A DNA stretch of 44,636 nucleotides from Hyphomicrobiales bacterium (GCA_947455995.1 CANGQA010000012.1:1-44636); one strand, 5' to 3'; positions 29,669 through 39,780 are shown, numbered from the stretch's first letter. The notes: a model not told the origin generated them from the sequence alone. Numbers and translations are program-made.

Positions 29669-31236
29669 CAGGCTCTGGTGTCCTGTGCAGTTGTATCCTC
29701 CTCGACATAACGGGGGAAAAGGCCAGACGGTGCTGGTAACATCCGTCCCCCCTCCTGGCGTCCCTTGCGACCCACATGGCTGAAGTCACGGGAGTTTTCG
29801 GGTACGCCGAGCAAATCCAGCAATTTAGCGCAAGACACCGGCATAACCGGTTGGGCCATAATGGCTATCGCACGCAAAACCTCACTGGTCACAGCCAGAA
29901 TAACCTCGAACCGTGCCTGATCGGTTTTGCGGATGATCCACGGTTCCTCTGTTGCGAAATAGCGGTTGGCCTCGGCCACAACACGCCAGATTTCACCCAG
30001 AATTTGGTGCAAGGCGAAATTCTGCATCAGTTGACGGCATTTTTCAGGGAGACCATCGGCTAAAGCCAGAATGGCTTCATCCTGCGGCAAGAGATTTTGT
30101 AATTGTGGAGACGTGCCACCCAGATTTTTGGCAATCATCGAGAGTGATCTTTGGGCCAGATTACCGAGATCATTGGCAAGATCTGCATTGATGCGCGTAA
30201 CAATCGCCTCATGCGAATAATTGCCATCCTGTCCGAACGGCACTTCACGCAGGAAGAAATAACGGAGCTGGTCAACCCCGTAATGATTGGCGAGCGTAAA
30301 AGGATCAATCACATTGCCAACCGATTTGGACATTTTCTCGCCACGGTTGAACAAAAATCCATGGCCGAAAACGCGTTGGGGTAACGGCAACCCGGCCGAC
30401 AGCAAAAAGGCAGGCCAATACACAGTGTGGAAGCGCACAATATCCTTGCCGATAATGTGGACATTCGCGGGCCAGAAATGCTTGCGCTCGGCCTTTTCAT
30501 CGGGAAAACCGGTAGCAGTCAGATAGTTGGTTAGCGCATCGACCCATACATACATGACATGTTTGGGATTACCCGGCACGGGAATGCCCCAATCAAATGC
30601 CGTGCGGCTGACCGAGAGGTCTTTGAGGCCTGATTTCACAAAACTGGTAATCTCGTTACGCCGCTCATCCGGGCCAATAAAATCGGGATGGTCCTGATAA
30701 TGCTTGAGCAAAGGTTCCTGAAAATTCGATAGGCGGAAGAAATAGCTTTCCTCTTCCACCCATTCTACAGGTGTGCCTTGTGGCCCAAGGCGCTCGCCAC
30801 CGGGGCTGACAGTGGTTTCGGCTTCGGAATAATAGGCCTCGTCGCGGACCGAGTACCATCCGGCATAAGTGGCCAGATAGATATCGCCTGCTTCCTCCAT
30901 CCGGTTCCAGATCGCCTGGCACGACAGTCTGTGCCTCTCCTCGGTGGTACGGATAAAATCATCATTGGATGCGTTCAGCGCTATCGCCATATTTTGAAAA
31001 TTGGCAGCATTGCGATCAGCCAGAGTGCGTACGTCGATGCCCTCTTTCTGGGCCGTTTGAAGCATTTTCTGGCCATGTTCATCGGTGCCAGTCAAAAAGA
31101 ATACATCAAAGCCATCCAGCCGCTTGAACCGGGCAATCGCATCGGATGCAATCAGCTCATAGGCATGGCCGATATGCGGAGCCCCGTTCGGATAGGAAAT
31201 AGCCGTTGTCAGATAAAATTGCGGCTTCATGCTCAT
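29668..31236 (-). CDS. metG: Methionyl-tRNA synthetase
   Basis: Charges tRNA-Met. Class I motifs: PHIGHAYE (HIGH) near residue 20 and [10 protein letters not shown] (KMSKS) near 300. ATG 31236 is chosen because GAGG lies just upstream; GTG 31242 and ATG 31230 are in-frame alternatives. At 522 residues it has no C-terminal tRNA-binding EMAP-like domain. The inserted domain ([18 protein letters not shown]) lacks the paired cysteines of zinc-binding MetRS, the form common in Alphaproteobacteria. It is 27 bases downstream of holB and overlaps tatD. Confidence 0.97.
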   Translation of the reverse strand: MSMKPQFYLTTAISYPNGAPHIGHAYELIASDAIARFKRLDGFDVFFLTGTDEHGQKMLQTAQKEGIDVRTLADRNAANFQNMAIALNASNDDFIRTTEERHRLSCQAIWNRMEEAGDIYLATYAGWYSVRDEAYYSEAETTVSPGGERLGPQGTPVEWVEEESYFFRLSNFQEPLLKHYQDHPDFIGPDERRNEITSFVKSGLKDLSVSRTAFDWGIPVPGNPKHVMYVWVDALTNYLTATGFPDEKAERKHFWPANVHIIGKDIVRFHTVYWPAFLLSAGLPLPQRVFGHGFLFNRGEKMSKSVGNVIDPFTLANHYGVDQLRYFFLREVPFGQDGNYSHEAIVTRINADLANDLGNLAQRSLSMIAKNLGGTSPQLQNLLPQDEAILALADGLPEKCRQLMQNFALHQILGEIWRVVAEANRYFATEEPWIIRKTDQARFEVILAVTSEVLRAIAIMAQPVMPVSCAKLLDLLGVPENSRDFSHVGRKGRQEGGRMLPAPSGLFPRYVEEDTTAQDTRA

Positions 31237-31263
31237 ACCCACCTCGTGCTGTCCATCATCCGA

Positions 31264-32322
31264 TCAAGCCGCCAGCGAACGACGCATTGCGGCAGCCAAA
31301 TCGACAAATAGGGTTAGGGCAAATGCCCGTCGATCCAGATTATAAGCATCGACATCGCGCATAGCGCGGTCGGTCTTTTCCCATACCTCGGCAAAAGGCG
31401 CAAGGGAGCGTGGTCCCTCACCTGCCCTTTGCCTGATTTGTTCGCTCAACCAGTCAAAGACGGTATCGCGCATGATTTCAAAATCCGCCCGCCCCTCTTT
31501 ACGACCAAAAGCATCGGACATCGACATCACTTCGGCGTGATTGTAGTCGGGCAATTGACCCAACAAGCCGCGCACATGATCGGCTACAGCCAAACTACGC
31601 TCATTCAAGCGCTGGAATGCCAGTCTGGCCGAACCTTGTGCGGACTCCGCCGCCTGGCGATTGAGGGCCTCATCAGGTGCTTGACCGGATTGACGCAAAA
31701 TCTCTTCGATATTTTGGAGTTCCAAGGGCAAAAACGGTAAAACGCGACAGCGCGAGCGAATGGTCGGCAGCAATCGACCAACAGCTTGGGTCACCATCAT
31801 GATCACCGAACGAGGTGGCGGTTCCTCGATGGTTTTCAGAAGGGCATTGGAACTGTTGGAATTGAGCTCATCAGCGCGGTCGATAATCATCACCCGCCAG
31901 CCGTCCCCTCCAGATGTGGAGGCAAACACCCGCATGGCATCACGCGCCAGAGCGACATTGATGATCGAAGGAACAGGTTTCTTTTCACTCTCGGCCTGTC
32001 TGCGCAAGACGAACAAATCGGGATGCGACAAAGCCAGCACCTGCCTTGTGGCGGGGGCATCGGCAGGAATATCCAATGTGCTGGCAGCAGAGATCGTCTG
32101 TCCTTGCGGGCGTGACAGTAAAAAGCGGGCAGCACGATAGGCGAATGTGGCTTTTCCGACCCCTTCGGGCCCTGCTAAAATCCAAGCATGATGCATTCGG
32201 CCAGAATTATAGGCGTCCAGAAAACTTTGCTCGGCTTTCTCAGCTCCCAGCATGATCCGTGATTCACGGGGATGTGGGGCATTGGCCAGCCGATCATCGG
32301 TGTTGGGGTCAAGTGGCAGCAT
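31264..32322 (-). CDS. holB: DNA polymerase III subunit delta'
   Basis: Clamp-loader stator subunit. The 352-residue AAA+-like protein has a degenerate P-loop (GPEGVGKATF), as expected since delta' does not use ATP, then IDRADELNSNSSNALLKTIEEPP and the SRC motif (TIRSRCRVLPF). The four-cysteine zinc module of the E. coli protein is absent; the corresponding stretch has no cysteine. Its ATG overlaps the tmk stop by one base (TAATG). Confidence 0.93.
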   Translation of the reverse strand: MLPLDPNTDDRLANAPHPRESRIMLGAEKAEQSFLDAYNSGRMHHAWILAGPEGVGKATFAYRAARFLLSRPQGQTISAASTLDIPADAPATRQVLALSHPDLFVLRRQAESEKKPVPSIINVALARDAMRVFASTSGGDGWRVMIIDRADELNSNSSNALLKTIEEPPPRSVIMMVTQAVGRLLPTIRSRCRVLPFLPLELQNIEEILRQSGQAPDEALNRQAAESAQGSARLAFQRLNERSLAVADHVRGLLGQLPDYNHAEVMSMSDAFGRKEGRADFEIMRDTVFDWLSEQIRQRAGEGPRSLAPFAEVWEKTDRAMRDVDAYNLDRRAFALTLFVDLAAAMRRSLAA

Positions 32323-32993
32323 TACACCTGCCCCTTGCGCGCCTTGAACCGGTCAATGACCACCTGCCAGATGTTTTCCTCGATCTGGTCCATCGTTTCC
32401 GTGGCATCGATTATAACCCAGCGGTCGGTCTCAGCCCCTGCCAAGGCACGGAATTTACCCCGCAATCCGACATGATAGCCCAAAGACTGGTTTTCAAACG
32501 GATCAACGGCCCCATCCCCGCGCCGTTTGGCCGCGCGTTTCAATCCCTCCGCCGCAGGCAAGTCCAGCAGGAAGGTGAGATCGGGTCTGGTATCGCGCAC
32601 CACGAATTGATCCATCATCTCCAGATCGGATTCCTTGATGCGACCATCCAGCCCCTGATAGGCGCGGGTCGAATCAGAAAAACGGTCGCAGACAACCCAA
32701 TCACCGCGTGCCAGTGTGGGGCGGATCAGCTTTTCAAGATGCTCGCTGCGCGCGGCATAAAAAAGCATGACCTCGGCCATCGCGGTGAAGCGTTCAGTGC
32801 CATGATCGAGCAATAAATGACGGATTTTCTCTGCCCCGGGTGAACCGCCCGGCTCTCGTGTTGCCACTGCGTTGATCCGTAATGCGGTCAATCGGGCAAG
32901 GAGTCGTTTGCATTGTGTGGATTTTCCGGAGCCTTCACCACCCTCAAAGGTGATGAACATCCCCCGTGAGCGTGAATGTGAACTCGCTTTCAT
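32322..32993 (-). CDS. tmk: Thymidylate kinase
   Basis: Phosphorylates dTMP to dTDP. P-loop FEGGEGSGKSTQ near residue 16, the DR motif VVCDRFSDSTRAYQG, and a lid-like segment near AAKRRGDGAVDPFE. The 223-residue length assumes ATG 32993; ATG 32960 (MFITFEGG) gives the usual thymidylate kinase start and is equally possible since neither has a clear ribosome binding site. It is followed by holB with a one-base overlap. The dacA-type carboxypeptidase gene often found just upstream in related genomes is not present. Confidence 0.95.
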   Translation of the reverse strand: MKASSHSRSRGMFITFEGGEGSGKSTQCKRLLARLTALRINAVATREPGGSPGAEKIRHLLLDHGTERFTAMAEVMLFYAARSEHLEKLIRPTLARGDWVVCDRFSDSTRAYQGLDGRIKESDLEMMDQFVVRDTRPDLTFLLDLPAAEGLKRAAKRRGDGAVDPFENQSLGYHVGLRGKFRALAGAETDRWVIIDATETMDQIEENIWQVVIDRFKARKGQV

Positions 32994-33103
32994 CGAAAAA
33001 TTTCAATCCCTGCAAATCATTGATGCGTGACAATGCCTTCATTCATCCAGCATGGCAATCATATCGACCAATCATCTGATAAAAAAAGTGGAAACGGGTG
33101 CCT

Positions 33104-34198
33104 TCAGGCCCCTTTATTCCAGCGTTGCACGGGAACCGTCGCCGGAACAAATCCGTTTGATTGAACAGAACCCGGTGATGACAATTTTGGCGCTGGAGAG
33201 GTTTTCTGTGTGCCTGAGGGATCATCGGAAGACGAGAATTGCTCGGGCCGCACAGGTGGCAAAGGCACTGATACAATTTGCGGTGCGTCGGTTTGGGACG
33301 CTGTCATGTCGATCACGTCTTTAGGTGACAGAGTGGGTCTGGTGGTGTTGAGGTCGGCAAATTGCGGTCTGAAACCCGAATCCCCAATGGCGAAGGGACG
33401 CACAGGAGGCAAAGGAAGACCGGTTTCCCCGTTCGAGAACTGGCTGATAGGCTGTTGATCCGGTGCTGCCCCATCCTCGATATCGATGCGCAAAGCGGGT
33501 TGGGACTGTGCAGCGCTTGTTTTTGCACTTGCGACAACAGGATTTGCTCCTGTCCTTCCCAATTGGGCTGGAGTGCCATCAAATCGGAGAGAAGCCAGCA
33601 ACATGGCTGTATCATCGGCAGAAACCGGCGCACGTCCGATATAATCGACTTTCAGTCGCGCGGTACCCAAATGTTTGAAATTCAAACCAATGGCTACCTG
33701 TTCGGACACATCAACCAGGCGATTGCCATGGAAAGGACCACGATCATTGACCCGTGCGATGATCGAGCGACCATTCAAAACATTGGTAACCCGCACATAG
33801 CTTGGCAAAGGCATGGTCGGATGAGCGATAGACACTGAATTGCGGTTAAAAACCTCCCCATTGGCCGTTTCGCGGCCATGGAAGCTCGGGCCATACCACG
33901 AGGCCAATCCAGTCGCCGAATAGCCTTTTTCTTCTCGCGGCACATAGAGCTTGCCGGCAACCGTGTAAGGCTTTCCGGTCTTGTCGTAACCGATGGTTTT
34001 GGGAGGTGTGTCAGATTCAGATTTGGTCGAAGCTTGCGCCACCACATCTGACGCCACCGCGTTCAATTTCGCTTGTGGCATACATTGCGCGACGCACAGA
34101 CCGATAACGCAAATAACAAAAACCCGCACCAAAGCGCATGGTGCCGCAGGAACTGCATGGATCAATCTGGTCAATGGAAAGTCAGCTTGTCTATTCAT
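33104..34198 (-). CDS. rlpA: RlpA-like septal-ring protein (double-psi beta-barrel)
   Basis: RlpA proteins are envelope proteins; some cleave naked peptidoglycan glycans at the septum. From ATG 34198 there are 364 residues: a basic start, a hydrophobic export signal (about 18-38, LVRVFVICVIGLCVAQC), then the RlpA barrel (about 90-190) with GLASWYGPSFHGRETANGE and RVNDRGPFHGNRLVDVS including the catalytic-type Asp. A long disordered Pro/Ser-rich tail with two PLPPVRP motifs follows. There is no SPOR domain. The lipobox-like VAQC is not canonical, so lipidation is uncertain. Confidence 0.88.
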   Translation of the reverse strand: MNRQADFPLTRLIHAVPAAPCALVRVFVICVIGLCVAQCMPQAKLNAVASDVVAQASTKSESDTPPKTIGYDKTGKPYTVAGKLYVPREEKGYSATGLASWYGPSFHGRETANGEVFNRNSVSIAHPTMPLPSYVRVTNVLNGRSIIARVNDRGPFHGNRLVDVSEQVAIGLNFKHLGTARLKVDYIGRAPVSADDTAMLLASLRFDGTPAQLGRTGANPVVASAKTSAAQSQPALRIDIEDGAAPDQQPISQFSNGETGLPLPPVRPFAIGDSGFRPQFADLNTTRPTLSPKDVIDMTASQTDAPQIVSVPLPPVRPEQFSSSDDPSGTQKTSPAPKLSSPGSVQSNGFVPATVPVQRWNKGA

Positions 34199-34339
34199 TA
34201 ACGAAAACCTAACGCGATTTTCGCCACCTGACAACATTAAAGAACGATTAACGCCTAAGCCAATTCACTTATTATTAACGCCATAATATTCCATACCACG
34301 GTCTAAATCGATATTTTGCGATGTTTAATCGTCAAACAT

Positions 34340-35089
34340 TCAAATCTGCGCGGTAATGCGTCGATTGATGAGCAACAAGGCAATCCCCGCGATTCCTGCA
34401 AAACCGGTCAGCAAGAACGTCAGCATCACAATCACATCGACATTATGCAGGCCGATGGCATTCATCAGCAAAAAACCAAGACCCCGTTGCGAGGCAAACA
34501 TTTCGCCCAGCAAAGTGCCGATCAGGGTCAGCGAAAACCCGATTCGCAATCCCGCAAAAATTTCGGGCAAAGCGGAAGGAAAAATCACCTGTTGGATTGT
34601 TGCAGTGGTTGATAGACCCATCACGCGGGCTGTTTTCAATAAGACTGGCTTTACATTTCGCACGGCGTTCAGGGTAAAAAGTGCGATCGGAACAATACCG
34701 TGAATCGCCCCGAAAGCCACTTTAGCCGAAAGGCCCAACCCGAAAATAAGGAGCAAAATCGGATAGAGCGTAATTTTGGGGACTGAATAGACCGCAATCA
34801 GGAATGGTTCGAACACGTCGCTGGCAAACCGCTTGATGCCTAGCCAAAAGCCGATCGCTAGCCCCGATACAACAGCGATGGTCAAAGCCATTAGAAACGC
34901 TTTTCCCGTTTCGGTGAGATGGGTAACAAATTGGGCGGTGGTGACGAAACTGGCAGTAAATTTTAAGGTGGCCATGGGTGAACGCAACGCAATGTCGCCG
35001 ATCACGACATACAAGCCTTGCCAGATCACAAGGATAGCAAGCGTAAGCCACCCCATATTCTCGATCAGACGGCGACCTGAACCGCTCAT
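34340..35089 (-). CDS. ABC transporter permease (NitT/TauT type), second permease
   Basis: A 249-residue inner-membrane permease of the SsuC/TauC/NrtB family with about six hydrophobic helices and the cytoplasmic EAA-type loop (KTARVMGLSTTATIQQVIFPSALPEIFAGLRIG) that contacts the ATPase. The start overlaps the preceding permease stop by four bases. It is the last gene of the minus-strand leuC-leuD-ABC operon. rlpA lies 141 bases further on and probably has its own promoter. Confidence 0.92.
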   Translation of the reverse strand: MSGSGRRLIENMGWLTLAILVIWQGLYVVIGDIALRSPMATLKFTASFVTTAQFVTHLTETGKAFLMALTIAVVSGLAIGFWLGIKRFASDVFEPFLIAVYSVPKITLYPILLLIFGLGLSAKVAFGAIHGIVPIALFTLNAVRNVKPVLLKTARVMGLSTTATIQQVIFPSALPEIFAGLRIGFSLTLIGTLLGEMFASQRGLGFLLMNAIGLHNVDVIVMLTFLLTGFAGIAGIALLLINRRITAQI

Positions 35090-35838
35090 TGAAGCCCCCG
35101 TCTTTTAAGCAGTGATTTTTCCCAGCGTGAAATCAACATGTTGATGGTGATCGAGGCGGTCAAGATCAGAATAATCAGCGGGTACATCGTAGCATTATCG
35201 AAATTATTGTAGGCAAAGCTGATTTCGTACCCCATCCCTCCGGTCGACATGATAAATTCAGCGCCAATCACCCCAATCAGCGAATAGGCTACCGCAAATT
35301 TAGCACCGGTCAGAATGTAGGGAGCCGCCGAAGGCAAAGTAATCTTAAGGGCGGTTTCAAACGGGTTCATGCCGTTGACCCGCGCAGTTTTGAGCAGGAC
35401 ACGCGGCACCCGGTCCAGTCCGTTCAATGTATTGACCACGACAGCGACGAAGCCCAGCATCACACCGATAAAAATCTGTGGCGCGTCGCCCAAGCCTAAA
35501 AGTAAAATCAGCAAGGGATAAAAGGCGAATACAGGTATCGCATAATAGGTGGCAAACAAGGGGTCCAACGTCTCGCGCAATCGCCGCAACCGGTGGATCA
35601 GCAATCCTGATATGACCCCCATTGACACGGCAATCATGAAGGCGATCGCGGCATTGCCCATGGTTTTAGCAATAGCTTTATTGAGTTTGCCGGATGCGAG
35701 CATAGAATAGAGATCGATCACCATTTTATGTGGTGCCTGCATGGTCAACGGATCAATCCGGCCGATCCGCACCATCACTTCAAGCATACCCAGAAGTGCG
35801 GCGATCAAAGCGAGACGGATCAATCCGGCTTTAGTCAT
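35086..35838 (-). CDS. ABC transporter permease (NitT/TauT type), first permease
   Basis: From ATG 35838 (AAGGACG upstream, four-base overlap with the ATPase stop) the protein has 250 residues, about six membrane helices, and the EAA loop KTARVNGMNPFETALKITLPSAAPYILTG. It is clearly paralogous to, but well diverged from, the next permease, so the importer probably uses a permease heterodimer. Known family substrates include nitrate, sulfonates, taurine, thiamine precursors and aromatic acids; none can be chosen from sequence. Confidence 0.92.
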   Translation of the reverse strand: MTKAGLIRLALIAALLGMLEVMVRIGRIDPLTMQAPHKMVIDLYSMLASGKLNKAIAKTMGNAAIAFMIAVSMGVISGLLIHRLRRLRETLDPLFATYYAIPVFAFYPLLILLLGLGDAPQIFIGVMLGFVAVVVNTLNGLDRVPRVLLKTARVNGMNPFETALKITLPSAAPYILTGAKFAVAYSLIGVIGAEFIMSTGGMGYEISFAYNNFDNATMYPLIILILTASITINMLISRWEKSLLKRRGLQ

Positions 35839-36644
35839 GGCCGTGCGTCCTTTTTGCCGATGGCCTTCATTGATTCCACCCGCAAGGAGCGCCAAAGCCG
35901 GGCCGTTACAGCACCGAATGCGTCCTCTTCGACAATCCGGCTGTCACGGTCACGCGGCCAGTTTGTTTCGACAATATCAATCAACTGTCCGGGTCGTGAT
36001 GACATGACACCGATCCGGTCGGCCAGCATCGCAGCTTCATCCAGTGCATGGGTGATCAAAAAGATTGTCGCGCCGGTCTTGCGCCAGAGCGACAGGATTT
36101 CATCACCCATGAGCAACCGGGTTTGCTGATCAAGTGCCCCGAACGGTTCGTCCAGCAGAATCAGGCGAGGCTCGGTCACCAAAGTGCGGGCAATACAGAC
36201 GCGTTGGCGCATTCCGCCCGATAATTGCGAGGGATAGACATCGGCAAATTCACCCAAACCCATCATCGCCAGCGCTTTTTCAACACGCTCATCCTGCTCG
36301 CGCCGATCAAGTGCCATGCGACGCAGGCCGAATGCGATATTATCGCGCACCGTCAGCCAAGCAAAAGACGCGTCTTCCTGAAAGACCACGCCGATTCCGT
36401 CGGGACAGGAACCGTTGATCGGCTTACCCTCGAAGGTAATGCTGCCTTTTGTAGGAGTGGACAGGCCGATCATCAATTCCAATAGCGTCGATTTTCCGCA
36501 GCCTGAAGGGCCAACAACTGCAAAAAACTCCCCATGCCGCAAATCAAGTTGAATCGGGCCAAGCGCATGAATGTCCTCTCCCGCTCCGTCAGGGCGGGAG
36601 AACGTCATTTCTACATCGGTCAAGCGGATATGAGGTTGGGTCAT
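35835..36644 (-). CDS. ABC transporter ATP-binding protein (NitT/TauT type)
   Basis: Energises the adjacent permeases. ATG 36644 (MTQPHIRLTDVEM) is the family-like start; an upstream ATG at 36686 would overlap the binding-protein gene by 29 bases. The 269 residues show Walker A GPSGCGKST, Q-loop FQEDASFAWLTV, signature LSGGMRQR, Walker B LILLDEPFGALD and switch His in THALDEA. The SsuB/TauB-type arrangement is complete, so the ATPase appears functional. Confidence 0.95.
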   Translation of the reverse strand: MTQPHIRLTDVEMTFSRPDGAGEDIHALGPIQLDLRHGEFFAVVGPSGCGKSTLLELMIGLSTPTKGSITFEGKPINGSCPDGIGVVFQEDASFAWLTVRDNIAFGLRRMALDRREQDERVEKALAMMGLGEFADVYPSQLSGGMRQRVCIARTLVTEPRLILLDEPFGALDQQTRLLMGDEILSLWRKTGATIFLITHALDEAAMLADRIGVMSSRPGQLIDIVETNWPRDRDSRIVEEDAFGAVTARLWRSLRVESMKAIGKKDARP

Positions 36645-36657
36645 TGTGAAGATTTCA

Positions 36658-37650
36658 TTATTTGAGCGGCTTGATGTCATCGGCAAGAAATTGGGTGTCT
36701 ATCATTTTTGTCACATCAATATCACCCGATAAGGCACCCACTGCCTTTTGAACGTCGATGGCGCGGTTAAGTCCCTCCATGTGAAACTGTCCCGTACCCC
36801 AATATTCGATGCCAGCCGTGCGACTGTCCACGAGCGCACGCACGGATGAGCGCGCCACTGCTGGTTCGAGATTGTAAACTTTGGCAATGATATCGCCCGC
36901 TTCATCGGGATGCTGTGTCATATAGACCACCGCACGACGGCGTGCCCTGAGTACGGCTTTGATGAAATCGGCTTTGGCGACCGATTGAGAGCTTGAGGCT
37001 GCACCCATCACATTCGTAATCGGGGGTAACAAATCTGATGCTATCGCAACGGCGCGGTATTTATCCTTGAACTTTGCCCATAAAGGCTCCGGTACAGGCG
37101 TAATATCAACCAGTCCTGCGTCAAGTGCCGCAACGCCCTCGCCAAAACCTCCGGTTTTGACCATTTCAACATCTTCGACCTTCAATCCACCCGATTGGAT
37201 GATCAGCGTCGCAAGACCTTGCGACGTGGAACGTGGATTGGTGTAGCCCATTTTTTTACCCTTCAAATCCTTGACAGATTTAATCGGGGAATCCGGTTTA
37301 ACAGCCCAGACGAATTCTGCCACAGTCAGCACATTATCGCTGACAAATTTGATATCGGCGCCTTGCTGGATCGCGGCAATCACAGCGTTCGGGTTAACTT
37401 CCGCATAGGGCGCATTGCCTGCCAGCATATTCCGCAATGTTGTTCCGCCACCGGCCGATGACAGAATTCCGGTCACATTGGCCCCTTCTTCTTTAAAGAA
37501 GCCCTTTTCCATTGCGATGGCATAGGGCATTCCATTAGCCGAAACACCATAATTGGAAACGACAATTTCCTCTGCTTTTGCAGCTGAAAGGCCTGCAATC
37601 AGGGATACGCCGATCAGTGCCGATTTGAATTGTCTGCATTTTTTGATCAT
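36658..37650 (-). CDS. ABC transporter substrate-binding protein (SsuA/THI5-like)
   Basis: Periplasmic receptor of the importer. From ATG 37650 (GGGAG upstream) there are 330 residues with a clear signal peptide (MIKKCRQFKS, hydrophobic core, cleavage near SAAKA|EE). An NMT1/SsuA-like two-lobe domain follows: YAIAMEKGFFKEEGANV, SAGGGTTLRNMLAG, VKDLKGKKMGYTNPRSTSQ, GGFGEGVAALDAGLVD. The start is 19 bases after the leuD stop, which ties transport to the dehydratase genes. The ligand is unknown. Confidence 0.93.
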   Translation of the reverse strand: MIKKCRQFKSALIGVSLIAGLSAAKAEEIVVSNYGVSANGMPYAIAMEKGFFKEEGANVTGILSSAGGGTTLRNMLAGNAPYAEVNPNAVIAAIQQGADIKFVSDNVLTVAEFVWAVKPDSPIKSVKDLKGKKMGYTNPRSTSQGLATLIIQSGGLKVEDVEMVKTGGFGEGVAALDAGLVDITPVPEPLWAKFKDKYRAVAIASDLLPPITNVMGAASSSQSVAKADFIKAVLRARRRAVVYMTQHPDEAGDIIAKVYNLEPAVARSSVRALVDSRTAGIEYWGTGQFHMEGLNRAIDVQKAVGALSGDIDVTKMIDTQFLADDIKPLK

Positions 37651-37669
37651 TTTGTTTCTCCCATCGGAA

Positions 37670-38350
37670 TTATGAAGTCTTGTTGCTTGTGGCATCAGCC
37701 ATCTGCCCGATCAGATGATCAGGAAACAGCCAGGATTTTTCGTTCGAGGCCTTGGTGTAAAAGTCTGCAATGTCAACCTTGTGGTGTAAAGTCGAGGTAA
37801 TTTCGTCGTCTCCCCGGATCATGGCCTGTACACGCGAGGCGGGCATCTTGAAGGACCAGGACCGATTATGCTTGGGATTATTCTTGTCGCTGACGGATAC
37901 AGACAACGAATGCAAATCAACTGTAAACGCCATCCCCTCGGGATGCTCCGAAAGCAGTGCTTTGAGTTCCTGATAGGTATCAACATCAATAATACCTGCT
38001 ACAAGATTGTTTTTGAATGCATTTTCGTAAAAAATATCAGCAAAGCTTGGGGCCAGCACACAACCGATGCCGAATTGAACGAGCGCCCAGACAGCGGCCT
38101 CGCGAGAGCTGCCGCAACCGAAATTTTCGTCGGCCAGGATCATGCGTGATTGCTTGAAAGCAGGCTGGTTAAGAATGAAACTCTCAACCTCCCTGCCCTG
38201 CTCGTCATAACGCTCACCTCCGAACAAGCCCTTGCCAAGATCAGCAGAGGCTGTCCTGAGCCAGGTTGAGGGAATGATCGCATCGGTATTGATGTCGCAA
38301 CGCGGAAATAACGCCATGACACCTTCGACACGTTCGACTGCAGTGCTCAT
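37670..38350 (-). CDS. leuD: LeuD-like small subunit of an aconitase-family dehydratase
   Basis: Small swivelling subunit paired with the upstream LeuC-like protein. Start at ATG 38350, overlapping the leuC stop by one base (TGATG). The 226 residues have the family core DINTDAIIPSTWL, ADENFGCGSSREAAVWAL and APSFADIFYENAFKNN. It deviates from standard isopropylmalate isomerases, where the last two motifs usually read SSREHAPWAL and DTDQIIP. It also has a longer C-terminal tail. True leucine synthesis is possible, but an ABC importer in the same operon and no leuB nearby suggest another hydroxy-acid substrate. Confidence 0.85.
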   Translation of the reverse strand: MSTAVERVEGVMALFPRCDINTDAIIPSTWLRTASADLGKGLFGGERYDEQGREVESFILNQPAFKQSRMILADENFGCGSSREAAVWALVQFGIGCVLAPSFADIFYENAFKNNLVAGIIDVDTYQELKALLSEHPEGMAFTVDLHSLSVSVSDKNNPKHNRSWSFKMPASRVQAMIRGDDEITSTLHHKVDIADFYTKASNEKSWLFPDHLIGQMADATSNKTS

Positions 38351-39780
38351 CAAAAACACTCCGCTTTGTGATGGATCATCGACGAGTCCGGGATACAACC
38401 TGCCAAAGCCGCCGCTGCGACAACCGCCGGGCTGGCAATATGGGTGCGGCTTTTTGGGCCCTGACGGTTTTCAAAATTACGATTTGTTGTGGCAATGCAG
38501 CGTGCACCGGGCGGCACAACATCCTCATTGATGCTGACACACATGGAGCAGCCCGCATCCCGCCATTCAAAGCCAGCCTCACGGAAAATCACATCAAGCC
38601 CCAAGGCTTCCGCTTCGCGTTTGACGGACATTGAACCGGGCACAACCAGTGCACGCACATTCGCTGCGACATGACGGCCGCGCACAAGCGATGCAGCAAG
38701 CGTTAAATCGGATAGACGCGAATTGGTACAAGATCCGATAAAGGCAATATTGATCGGTAATCCCGATAATTTTTGCCCCGGATTTAAATCCATATAGCGG
38801 ATGGCTTTGCTGATCCGATCACGGCGTGCGGGATCATCAACCTGGCCGGGATCAGGGACAACCCCGTCAATCGAAACAACATCTTCGGGCGTTGTCCCCC
38901 AAGACACCTGATGGCTGATTGTGGTGCAATCGATATGCACCTCCTTCTCAAACTCTGCCTGTGGATCACTTTGCAACCCGCGCCAATAGATGCAGGCTTG
39001 AGCAAAATCACTTCCTTTGGGGGCAAATTCACGATTTTCGAGATAGGCAATCGTCTTGTCATCGGGGGCGATGAAACCAAGTCTTGCCCCCAATTCGATC
39101 GACATATTGCACAGGGTTAAACGCGCTTCGATGCTCAAAGCCTCGATGACAGGTCCGGCATATTCGACTGCAAATCCGCGCCCGCCCGCCACGCCGATCT
39201 TCCCGATCGTGTGAAGGATCAAATCTTTCGCCGTCAATCCGGCTTGCAGCTTGCCTTCATACCAAATCCGCATCGGTTTGGGTTTGGATAAAACCAATGT
39301 CTGTGTTGCCAGAACATGCTCGACTTCGCTGGTGCCGACCCCAATGCCAAGGCAGCCCAAGCCCCCTACTGTCGATGTATGGCTATCACCACAGGCCAGA
39401 ATACTGCCGGGCAAAGCCAGACCCAGTTCAGGTGCGATCACATGCACGATCCCTTGTGACGGATGATCGACGCCATAGTGTCGGATGCCTGCCGAGCGCG
39501 CATTAGACCGCATCAGCTGCATCAGTTCACGCCCTGTCGGATTGCTGTCTTCCGAACGGCCGGGCATGGTCGAGACAATATGGTCCTGGGTCGCCACCGT
39601 CAGATCAGGATAGCGCACCGATCGACCCGTTTTGCGTAAATTGTCGAAAGCCTGTGCGCTGGTGGTCTCTTGCAGGACATGGCGATCAACAAAAATCAGA
39701 TCGCGCCCGTCATCAAGATGGCGAATGCGGTGCGCATTCCAGATTTTATCAAACAGCGTCAATCCATTTTCACTGTTCAT
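38350..39780 (-). CDS. leuC: LeuC-like large subunit of an aconitase-family dehydratase
   Basis: Carries the iron-sulfur cluster of a two-subunit hydro-lyase (3-isopropylmalate dehydratase family). In 476 residues from ATG 39780: TLFDKIWNAH, YIDRH-like FVDRHVLQETTS, GDSHTSTVGGLGCLGIGVGT, cluster cysteines in IGSCTNSRLSDL and GCSMC, and the ATTNRNFENRQGP signature. The usual HTSTHGAFGALAFG reads HTSTVGGLGCLGIG here, a departure near the active site. It is the first gene of the operon, divergent from a LysR gene. The family is sure; the exact substrate is not. Confidence 0.87.
   Translation of the reverse strand: MNSENGLTLFDKIWNAHRIRHLDDGRDLIFVDRHVLQETTSAQAFDNLRKTGRSVRYPDLTVATQDHIVSTMPGRSEDSNPTGRELMQLMRSNARSAGIRHYGVDHPSQGIVHVIAPELGLALPGSILACGDSHTSTVGGLGCLGIGVGTSEVEHVLATQTLVLSKPKPMRIWYEGKLQAGLTAKDLILHTIGKIGVAGGRGFAVEYAGPVIEALSIEARLTLCNMSIELGARLGFIAPDDKTIAYLENREFAPKGSDFAQACIYWRGLQSDPQAEFEKEVHIDCTTISHQVSWGTTPEDVVSIDGVVPDPGQVDDPARRDRISKAIRYMDLNPGQKLSGLPINIAFIGSCTNSRLSDLTLAASLVRGRHVAANVRALVVPGSMSVKREAEALGLDVIFREAGFEWRDAGCSMCVSINEDVVPPGARCIATTNRNFENRQGPKSRTHIASPAVVAAAALAGCIPDSSMIHHKAECF

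Noticed and set aside
33085-33125. Possible terminator at the end of rlpA (GGGGCC and GGCACCC on the minus strand)
   Set aside because: The stem needs a bulge, overlaps the stop codon, and the T-run comes too many bases later.
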